Position numbers and translations under genes: made by a program. A stretch of DNA of 64,000 nt from Clostridia bacterium (GTDB lineage: Bacteria; Bacillota; Clostridia; Oscillospirales; Butyricicoccaceae): positions 18,417-82,416 of the forward strand of contig JAFQTO010000049.1 in assembly GCA_017408985.1 (NCBI GenBank), given 5' to 3'. Shown in pieces: positions 42,675 through 51,000 of the stretch; within the stretch, counting starts at the first letter, position 1; every line of letters starts with the position of its first letter. Under the pieces are notes generated by a model. That model saw only the letters and a list, made by a program, of their open reading frames with translations, ran no database searches and was not told the DNA's origin.

Positions 42675-44486
42675 TTACATTCCGTAAGAGGGTCTCAGCA
42701 CCACGAATGCGTGCTTGGCAAGCACCTTCATCAGCAGATCTTCGGTGTCGGCGCTTGAGAGTATCCTTGCACCGTTTGAGTAGTCAAGCTCCATCAGCGT
42801 GCCGTTGTCCAGCATCATATAGGTACTGCAGGTCTTGGCATTGACGTCATTGGCGGCAATGAGTATGTCGCCCGACATCAGCATCAGGGGGGTGACCACC
42901 GAGGTGCGCTTGCTGAGCGCGGTGCTGTTGACCACGTATCTGCCGCCGTAAATGGCGTCAACCACAAGGTCGAAGTGTTCTTCGCTCTTGTCGATATACA
43001 GATGTGTGCTCGTGCCGCCGAAGAAGCCGAACACACCGTCAAAGACGGCTTTTTCGCTGTCCAGCCCTGCACTCTTGCCCAGCGCGGCGGTATAAATACT
43101 GTTTGCAAGCTCCATAGGCTCGCTCTTTTTGCCCACGGAGGCTCTTGCGGCTGCGGCTACAGCCTGCTGCTCGGCGGCACTCAGGGTAGTGCGCACCGCT
43201 ATATCGGGGCATTTGAGCTGAACTCCGTTGATTTTGAAGGTGCCGCAGGTCAGTTTCCCGCCCAAAGGCGTGTCGGGATCCACCTTAACGGTGTAGCTTA
43301 TCTCAATAGTGCTGCCTGCTCCTACCGTCGTCTCCCAGTATACGCTGCCGCCGTCGGTACGGTCGCCTGAGCTTACCAAAACCGCGTTTTTATCCGGCTC
43401 AAGCTCCAGCGCACACTCTACGGCAAGCTCGTTTTTGTTCTCTATCCTGACGGTATAGGTGATCTCGTCACCGGGATTTGCCGAATTTCCGTAAGGGTGG
43501 GTGGAATAAAGCTGTGCAACGACGCCGCTCATATACTGCATACGGCTGAGGGTCTCGTCGGTTATCTCTATCTCGTCCTTGAATGCTTCAAGAGGTCTGA
43601 GCACGGCAAATCTGCTGAGCTTGAACAGATAACGGCTTTGGCTCTCCCTGAACAGATTTTTGACATCCATATACTGAATACTGCCGTTTGTCTCGGCTTT
43701 CTCTTTGGGGGTGGAGTAGTCAAAGCTTCCTCCGCCCGGTGCGGTGGAATGTACCAGCGTATCGTTGCCCACGTACGCCATAATGTGACCGTTGGCTTCA
43801 CCGTTGTAGCGGTAAACTATCAGATCACCAGGCCGAAGCGTCTCCCAGACCTTGTTGCAGATGCCCTGGCGCTGAACGCTGTCCTCTTCGCCCGTGACCT
43901 CGTACTTGAACACGATCATATCGTCACGCTCGATAAACTGCGCGGTAGTCCAGCTTCCCAGATCGAAGTTGAAGGCTTCTTTGTACAGCGTATGGATAAA
44001 CGCCGCACAGTTGGTATAGAGGGTATGCTTCTCGGAGGAGTTCTCGGGGTCCTGCACGCCGTTGTTGCCGTGGGACCAGCGGTAGATGGGGGACGGTGCG
44101 GCAGAGCCTGCCACCAGTCGGCTGTCATCGTACTGTATCCACTTGCCTCGGTTTACGTAAGCATCGCCTACGGCTATGAGTGCAAGGGCTTCTTTGGAGT
44201 AGTATTCGCCGTTGATCGTAACGCCCTCTTCGGGTATCTCAACGGGTGCCATCACCTGCAAGGGCTCGTCGGTTTGGTCACCGATGTCCTTGTCACCGCT
44301 GTCGGGGGTATTGTCATGAGCAGGATCACCGCTCTCTGTGTTGTCGGGAGTTTGGGTGTTATCCGTTTGCGAATCGTCTGCCTGAGAGTCGTCGGGCTGA
44401 CTGTCGGAGTTTTTGTCCTCAACGCAGCCTGCAAGCAGGGAGGTCAGAAGCGCAAAAAGGAGAATAAGTGCTGTCAGTTTTTTCAT
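42675..44486 (-). CDS. NlpC/P60-like lipoprotein, array paralogue 9 of 13
   Basis: The protein has 603 residues with lipobox LLAGC (Cys21) and a long tether (22-80) of DSQPDD and TPDNT units. Active-site residues are Cys160 (YTNCAAFIHTLY), His234 (GHIMAYVGND) and His246 (LVHSTAPGGG). It is more divergent than paralogues 3-6: DUF11 has EITYTVRIENKNELAVECAL and the C-terminal domain has DAIYGGRYVVNST and FVVLRPSYGM. The start follows GAGGAGGACAG. It lies 13 bases after the SGNH-like lipoprotein gene, with which it must share a transcript. Confidence 0.82.
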   Translation of the reverse strand: MKKLTALILLFALLTSLLAGCVEDKNSDSQPDDSQADDSQTDNTQTPDNTESGDPAHDNTPDSGDKDIGDQTDEPLQVMAPVEIPEEGVTINGEYYSKEALALIAVGDAYVNRGKWIQYDDSRLVAGSAAPSPIYRWSHGNNGVQDPENSSEKHTLYTNCAAFIHTLYKEAFNFDLGSWTTAQFIERDDMIVFKYEVTGEEDSVQRQGICNKVWETLRPGDLIVYRYNGEANGHIMAYVGNDTLVHSTAPGGGSFDYSTPKEKAETNGSIQYMDVKNLFRESQSRYLFKLSRFAVLRPLEAFKDEIEITDETLSRMQYMSGVVAQLYSTHPYGNSANPGDEITYTVRIENKNELAVECALELEPDKNAVLVSSGDRTDGGSVYWETTVGAGSTIEISYTVKVDPDTPLGGKLTCGTFKINGVQLKCPDIAVRTTLSAAEQQAVAAAARASVGKKSEPMELANSIYTAALGKSAGLDSEKAVFDGVFGFFGGTSTHLYIDKSEEHFDLVVDAIYGGRYVVNSTALSKRTSVVTPLMLMSGDILIAANDVNAKTCSTYMMLDNGTLMELDYSNGARILSSADTEDLLMKVLAKHAFVVLRPSYGM

Positions 44487-44499
44487 ACCTCTGTCCTCC

Positions 44500-45930
44500 T
44501 CACTTGCCCAAAACTACCTGCGCGGCTATCTTCTGCAAAGTCTGCGCGTCACCGAGCTTAATACTGCCCAGACTGTTGGAGGTAACGTTCAGTCCCTCGG
44601 GGGTATTTCCCGTTATATTGGCGTAGCACATACAAGCCAGCAGATAGCTGCCGCAGGTGCCCGGGAAGTCGTTTGAAGCACTGCCGTACGGGTCAAGCCC
44701 TGCCTCCTGCGCCTGCTCAAAGGCAGTTATCATATCACAGAGCTTTACGTCGTCCTTGATGGGCAGGATATACTCGGCAAACAGGGCGCGGATAGCTTCT
44801 TTGTGCTTATCGTTGGTGTCGATGCCCGCGGGAATGAAGCGGTCAACGTAATACTTGGTGGTCATATCCTGACGCCAGGGGCCCTCGATAAGTATCACCT
44901 GACAGTCGGGTGCAAGCTCCTCGGTCATAGCAAGGATATTTTTGTACGCCTCCACTTCCTTGTCACGGGTGGTCTGGGTACACACGGCGTAGTCTCTGCC
45001 CATCTGCAGAATGATGAAGCTGAACTTTTTGCTCTCAAGTTTGGCTCTGACGGTGGACTGATTTTCGCCCGTCAGGCCGCTCTCCCAGATATTATAGTTG
45101 GAGGAACGGGTAATGGACTCGATATTGACGTCCATACCCCCTGCTTTGAGCAGGCTCTCAAGATACTCCAGAGAATCGTGCTTGCCATCCTGTCTGACAG
45201 TACCGCTGCCCACCACGAGGATATTGACGGGGGCTTTTTTGACCTCTGCCCTGCTGAAATTGCTGCAGAAGGTATCGGTGACCTCACCGCTCTTGAAATT
45301 ATGTACGGTGACCTGACAGTAAAAATAGTGCTGACCGATTGCCATATCCTCCGGCAGGGCAAGGATGCGGTCGGTAGCTCCCTCAACTGCTGCCGCACCG
45401 CTTGTGTCGGCTGCGGAATTGACGAACCACTGATAGGTGAAGTAGTGGCCCTTCTGCAGTTTGACCTCCACCTCGAGTCCCTGTCTGTCACCCTGACTGA
45501 GGGTCACGTTGGATTCGGGCTGGGTATAAAAATAGGGGTCAACATAGCTCCACGACGCTTTGAAGGTCACGTCCTTTGTGACCTCAAACGGAAACTCCGC
45601 CGCTTGGGTGCCTGCAAGCCAGCCGTTAAACTCGTAATCGGTGCGCACGGGGGTCTCGGGGGCGTTTATCTTCTCGCCCGCGGTGACGGTAAAGGTATCT
45701 TTTGCAGAGCCGTCACTATAGTCAAAAACTACCGTGTACGTCTGCACGGGAGTGAGGTCTGTCAGATCTTTTACATCTGTATCGGAGGGGGGTGCGGTGC
45801 TGTCCCCTGACGGCTCCTTGCCCGCGGTATCATCGGGCTCGGCTTTATTATTATCTGTATCTGCACAGGCGCAGAACACCAGCGCAATTGTTAAGAACAA
45901 AAGTGCCATCGCTAAGATTTTTCGCGACAT
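44500..45930 (-). CDS. Lipoprotein with InlB repeat, Ig-like segment and degenerate SGNH domain
   Basis: The protein has 476 residues with lipobox VFCAC and a tether (22-60). Residues 65-130 form an InlB/Listeria-Bacteroides-type repeat (YTVVFDYSDGSAKDTF, YEFNGWLAGTQ, FKASWS). Residues 130-235 form an Ig-like segment with FTYQWFVNS. Residues 236-476 form an SGNH/DUF4886-like domain: ILVVGSGTVRQDGKHDSLEY, IILQMGRDYAV, ILIEGPWRQD, GSYLLACMCYANITG. The usual GNS or GDS nucleophile block reads GSG, and the catalytic His block reads DFPG, so it is probably not an esterase. It equals the tail of paralogue 11. It leads an 8-gene unit. Confidence 0.78.
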   Translation of the reverse strand: MSRKILAMALLFLTIALVFCACADTDNNKAEPDDTAGKEPSGDSTAPPSDTDVKDLTDLTPVQTYTVVFDYSDGSAKDTFTVTAGEKINAPETPVRTDYEFNGWLAGTQAAEFPFEVTKDVTFKASWSYVDPYFYTQPESNVTLSQGDRQGLEVEVKLQKGHYFTYQWFVNSAADTSGAAAVEGATDRILALPEDMAIGQHYFYCQVTVHNFKSGEVTDTFCSNFSRAEVKKAPVNILVVGSGTVRQDGKHDSLEYLESLLKAGGMDVNIESITRSSNYNIWESGLTGENQSTVRAKLESKKFSFIILQMGRDYAVCTQTTRDKEVEAYKNILAMTEELAPDCQVILIEGPWRQDMTTKYYVDRFIPAGIDTNDKHKEAIRALFAEYILPIKDDVKLCDMITAFEQAQEAGLDPYGSASNDFPGTCGSYLLACMCYANITGNTPEGLNVTSNSLGSIKLGDAQTLQKIAAQVVLGK

Positions 45931-46069
45931 TTTATCCCTCCGTGCAATATACTTATTTTAATCCCATTTTATAATATATGTAATTGAATAATATCATAGG
46001 AGCCCTTATAAATCAAGTATTAAATTTGTGTTAAAAAACATATAAGCTCCGCTTGTGAACATTCCGACG

Positions 46070-46110
46070 AAAAAACCAGCCAGACCCGCATAAAACAACG
46101 GATTTGGCTG
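46070..46110 (-). terminator. Terminator after paralogue 10
   Basis: On the minus strand, CAGCCAAATCCG and CGGGTCTGGCTG pair with one mismatch and are followed by TTTTTT. Confidence 0.78.
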
Positions 46111-46136
46111 ATCAATAACAGCTGTTAAATTTTTAT

Positions 46137-47894
46137 TCAGAACTTGACCGAAGGGCGCAGAATACAGAAGCAATACTGACCCAGCAGGCTCTCGCAGACG
46201 GTGTTGATGTCCACCGACTTTTCCGCACCGTTTTCTATAGTATATCCTATTCGGCTGCCCACGTAGATGACCAGTTTTGCGTTCTCTTTTTTGCCGTCCT
46301 CGCTGTAGAGGATCAGGTCGCCCACCGTCAGATTAAACGCCGTTATCCTGCGCACGCGGCTGTCGTGACCGTCTGTCTTGCTGTTGCAGTTTTGCCCTCC
46401 GTACATACCCGGCACAAGGCACATCCCCTCCAATGAGGTCTGCAAAGCGGCAGGGGTGACCGTACTGCCCTTTTTGCCCAGACCGAAGCCCGTGAACATT
46501 TTAGACAGTATCTCACCGGGCTCCCAACCGCTCTTTGTCGGGTCGATATCGGGGTAATATGCGTGTATCAGCTCAGCGTAGGTCTTGGCCTGCGCTCTGC
46601 CTATGGCGATTATTCTGTTCTGTTCCGCCTCGGTCAGGGTATTGGCAACGTACACGGGCTGGTCGCTGAGATACATACCCTCCACTCTTGCGCCGTCGCA
46701 GGCAAGTGTGGTACCCTCCTGCACGTCGGGTTTGACCCGCAAGGTATAGCTAACCTCAACCGTCTCCCCTGCCCCTATCTGCACGGTAATACTCAGGTCT
46801 GTACTGCCGCCGAAACAGCCGGAAACGTACTCAAACCCCTCAGGCAGTACCTCGCTGATAAGCAGCGATACGCCCTCGGTGCGTTTGTTCTTGAGTGCAA
46901 GGGTCATGGTCACCTCGTCGCCGGGGTTGACACTTATGCCGAGACATACCGAGGAAGTCTTGTTTATGACTATATCCTGCAGTTTTTCGGTACGGATGCG
47001 TGCATCCTCTGTCATCTCAAGACCCAGCATAGTGGGGCGGAGCAGGCAGACCTTGTTGGTGGAGGCGAACAGATCTTTTTTTGCAAGATAGGGCACAAGC
47101 TCAGTGCGAAACAGCGCGCCCGCAGACTCGGTCTTGTCGGTTTTGGAGGCGTACTTATAGTCACCGCCGCCGCTTGCGTAGGAGCAATGGATTATCTCAC
47201 CGCCGCCGATATACAGCATAATATGGTTGTTCTTGATGTAGTTGTAGTAGATTATGTCGCCCGGCTGCAGAGTCTCAAGCATCTCTCTGTAGCCCTGCAG
47301 GGCGTATTCCTCGGTCTGATCTTCTTTGCCTACCCAATAGAATACCCGCTCGCCCTTTTCGTTTGGGTAATCGGCGGCAAGTATCTCACCTGCTTTGGGG
47401 GTGGTGTAGCCAAAGACGTTTTTGTACACGTTGCGTGCAAACACGCCGCACTCCATATACACGTGGCGCTGATAGCTTGCGGTCTCGGGAGTGACGAACT
47501 CGTATCGGGGCGCCGTTTTGGTCACGCGGTTCATATTCAGCTGATCGTACTGGATATGTATCCTGTGGTCAAAATACGCCTTGGCTGCGGCTATGACCGC
47601 CTGCACCTCAAAGGAGTATTCCTCATCCTCGCTCGGGAATACGAGTCCGTCGAGAACGGAGGGTTCTTTTTCCTCTTCGGGAGGGGTGTCGGGTGCGGGC
47701 TGCTGACCCTCGGGGTCTGTAATCTGACCGTTATCGCTTTTGTCGGGGGTCTGCTCTTCGGTCTTATTGTCCCCGACAATGCCCGTATCGGGAGTCGGGT
47801 CTGCCGCCGCAGCGTCCTTGTCACCGCAGGCGGCAAAAACCGCCAAACTCAGCAGCACGGATATCAGTAATACTACGGTGGGTTTTGTTTTCAT
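46137..47894 (-). CDS. NlpC/P60-like lipoprotein, array paralogue 10 of 13
   Basis: The protein has 585 residues with lipobox VFAAC (Cys23) and a tether (24-80). Cys149 sits in HVYMECGVFARNVY, differing from the YTNC block of paralogues 1-9. His224 (NNHIMLYIGGG) and His236 complete the set. The domain is closest to the N-terminal half of paralogue 11 (IQYDQLNMNRVTK, GERVFYWVGK, LQPGDIIYYN). DUF11 and C-terminal domains follow, the latter ending FCILRPSVKF. The second ATG, at 47894, is chosen because GAGGG lies 9 bases before it and abuts the first. It has its own promoter and terminator. Confidence 0.82.
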   Translation of the reverse strand: MKTKPTVVLLISVLLSLAVFAACGDKDAAAADPTPDTGIVGDNKTEEQTPDKSDNGQITDPEGQQPAPDTPPEEEKEPSVLDGLVFPSEDEEYSFEVQAVIAAAKAYFDHRIHIQYDQLNMNRVTKTAPRYEFVTPETASYQRHVYMECGVFARNVYKNVFGYTTPKAGEILAADYPNEKGERVFYWVGKEDQTEEYALQGYREMLETLQPGDIIYYNYIKNNHIMLYIGGGEIIHCSYASGGGDYKYASKTDKTESAGALFRTELVPYLAKKDLFASTNKVCLLRPTMLGLEMTEDARIRTEKLQDIVINKTSSVCLGISVNPGDEVTMTLALKNKRTEGVSLLISEVLPEGFEYVSGCFGGSTDLSITVQIGAGETVEVSYTLRVKPDVQEGTTLACDGARVEGMYLSDQPVYVANTLTEAEQNRIIAIGRAQAKTYAELIHAYYPDIDPTKSGWEPGEILSKMFTGFGLGKKGSTVTPAALQTSLEGMCLVPGMYGGQNCNSKTDGHDSRVRRITAFNLTVGDLILYSEDGKKENAKLVIYVGSRIGYTIENGAEKSVDINTVCESLLGQYCFCILRPSVKF

Positions 47895-47918
47895 CGTGTT
47901 CATCCCTCGCTTTGGTAT

Positions 47919-47948
47919 ATACTACCACAAAATACGGCTGAATGTAAA
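47919..47948 (-). promoter_or_regulatory. Probable promoter of paralogue 10
   Basis: On the minus strand, TTTACA (47943-47948) and TAGTAT (47919-47924) are separated by 18 bases. Confidence 0.5.
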
Positions 47949-47958
47949 TCGTTTTTCA

Positions 47959-47992
47959 AAGACCCATCAGAGCATTGACTCTGATGGGTCTT
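47959..47992 (-). terminator. Terminator-like hairpin after paralogue 11
   Basis: The arms AAGACCCATCAGAG and CTCTGATGGGTCTT form a perfect 14-pair stem 21 bases past the stop. The T-run on the minus strand is short. Confidence 0.7.
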
Positions 47993-48012
47993 GAAAAGTC
48001 GATTTGTAAGCT

Positions 48013-51000
48013 TTACTTGCCTATGACTATTTCGGCGGCGATAGCCTGCAGAGTGGCTGCCTCAGCGGCGGTAACGCTGCCTGAAGCGGATGTCACGGTG
48101 GTAAGACCAACGGGGCTCTTGCCGGTGATGTGCGCATAGTTCATGCAAGCGATCAGGTATCCGCCCTGCACGTTGGGATAGTCGGAATTTGCGGCTTCAC
48201 GAACCTTGATACCGGCTTTTTCAGCCTCGCTGAAAGCTTTGATCAGGTCACAGCAAACGCCGTCTGCCGCAGCGGCGATCTTGGTTTCGTAGTAGTTCAT
48301 CATCTTGCTTTGAAGAGCGGTCTGACTGCTTATACCTGCATTGCTGTACTTGCTGTTCCAGCCGGTAGTGGCATAATCTCTGTCTATACCGACCATAAAG
48401 ATCAGCTTGGCGCCGGGAGCGTACTGCTCGGCTGCATCTGCGATATTCTGAACAGCCGCCACTTCTTTGGATGCTGTGGAGCCGGTGAATATTGCATAGT
48501 CACGGCTGACCTGAATGATAATGGCATCAAAGCTCTTGGTCTTGAGCAGGTCGATGACCTTGGACTGACCGTCGCCCGTCAGGCCGGTTTCCCATACGTT
48601 GTAGTCGTTGCCCTTGAGTATAGCGTCAACCGAAGAACCTGCCTCGGTCTCGCTCAGCATCTTGGTGAGGAAATCTATTGAATCCTGCTTTTCGCCTTCG
48701 GGTCTCTTCACGATTCCGCTGCCGATAACGAGAACGTTGAGAGCATCGTCAGATGCGGGAGGAGTTACGGGAGTGTCGGGAGTATCACTGCCGCCCACCT
48801 CACTCTGAACGCCGTTGACGGTGTCGGCTGCCAGCTGCTGCAGGGTCGCTGCATCTGCTGCCGAAACGCTGCCCAAAGTACTGCTTACCGTAGGCAGTCC
48901 AACGGGGCTGTTGCCCGTGATGAGCATATAGTTGACGGCTGCGATCAGGTAGCTGCCGTTGATACCGGGCATATCAGAGATCTTGCTTGCGAAGGGATTG
49001 ATGCCTGCGTCAAGAGCCTTCTCGAATGCGGTGATGGCATCGTTTACCTTGCCGCCTGCTGCGGGCTTGAGATAATCGTTGTAGTACTTTCTGATAGCGT
49101 CCTTGTGTGCCTGCTCGCCTACGATACCCGCACTTTCAAGCTTGGGCAGCCAACTGTCACCGGTGTTTCTTCTCCAGGGGCCGATGACCGAGATAAGCTG
49201 GGCATCGGGCGAGGTCTTGCGTACCATTTCCATAATGGACTTGACCGTGTCGATCTCTTTGGTACGGGTGGAGCCGGTGTACAGAGCGTAGTCGCGGTTT
49301 GCCTGAATGATAACGTAATCGTATGCGGTGGTTTTTGTCAGCTTGTGGACGTTTGCGTAATCTGCGCCGATAAGCGCCGATTCATAGACAGCGTAGTTGG
49401 AGCCAAGTGTTACGGCGTCGATATGAGCATCAGCGCCTGCATCCTTGAGCATATTCTGCAGGAATTCAATAGAATCGTGGTAGCCCTCCCACTTGAGTAC
49501 GCCCGAACCGACGACGAGAATATTGAGCTTGCCGTCGTCTGCGGGAACGTCGGGGGTAGCGGGGGTGTCGGGGTAGTCGGCTTTGTTGGGCTTGACGTAC
49601 TCGGTACCCAGCACCAGATGAGCGGCTATAGCCTGGGCCACCGCTGCTTCGTAGGCGGTAACGTCACCCAGGGAGATGCTGCCGGGAGCAAGGCCTACGG
49701 GGCTCTCGCCGGTGATCTGGGCGTAGTTCATACAAGCCAGCATATAGCTGCCCGCGAGGCCGGGATAGTCGGAGGTTTCTCTGTAGGGATTGACGTCTGC
49801 TTCCAGCGCCATCTCGAATGCCTTGACCAGATCGTTGAGAGAGTGCTCGCCCAGAGTTGCGTAATAGTCGCTGTAATACTTGGCTATAGCATCCTTCTGA
49901 CCCTCGATGCCGCTGATACCTGCATCAGCCAGCTTACCCAGCCAGGTCGTAGTGGTATCCTGACGCCAGGGACCGAAGGTAAGCACTACCTTGCAGTCGG
50001 GGGACAGCTTGCTGATCATCAGCAGGATATTCTTGTATGCGGCGATCTCGCTGTTGCGGGTAGAGCCGGTATACAGTGCGTAGTCACGGCTGATCTGGAT
50101 AACGACGTACTTGTAGACCTTCTTCTGCATCAGATCCTTGACCTTGGACTGATCGGCACCGGTCAGACCTGCTTCCCACAGATTGTAGTCGTTGCCGTAG
50201 GTGATCTCGTCGACGTTGATATTCTTGCCTGCATCCTTGAGCAGGTCTCTGAGGAACTGAACGGAGTCGTGCTTGCCGCTCTGCTTGGTAACACCCGAGC
50301 CGATGACCAGTACGTTGAAGGTGCCGTCATCGACGGGACGGATGGAACTGCCGCCGATCTCCTTGGAAGGATCAAGGGCGGTGGGAGTATAGTCGATACC
50401 CACCATCTCGGATGCTATCTGCTGCAGTTTTTCTGCATTCTCCTTGGAGACAACACCGGGATAGCTGGAGAATACGTTGAGTCCCACGGGGGTCTTGCCC
50501 GTCAGGTGGCCGTATGCCATAGCCGCCATCAGATAGCTGCCCTCTACGCCGGGATAGTCGTCGGTAGTACCGCCGAAGGGATTGATACCTGCCTCAACAG
50601 CCTTTACGAATGCGGTGACGGTGTCGATGAGCTTGAAGCCGCCCAAAGGAGCATAGGTGCCCTCGTAATACTTGAGGATTGCTTCCTTGTGGCCCTCGAT
50701 ACCGATGATGCCCTCAGCTTCATATCTGGGGAACCAGTTGGTAGTGGTATCCTGTCTCCAGGGGCCAAAGGTCAGCAGGATCTGACAGCCGGGGGACAGC
50801 TCCTCGACCATAGTTGCGATAGTCTTGTATGCTGTAAGCTCTTTGTTCTTGGTAGAACCGGTGTACAGAGCGTAGTCTCTGCCTATCTGGATAATGACTG
50901 CGGTGTAGGTCTTGGCTTCAAGCTTTTCTCTTACCAGACTCTGCTCGGTGCCGGTGAGACCGGTCTCGTAGATATTATAGTCGCTGCCCTTGGTGATGTA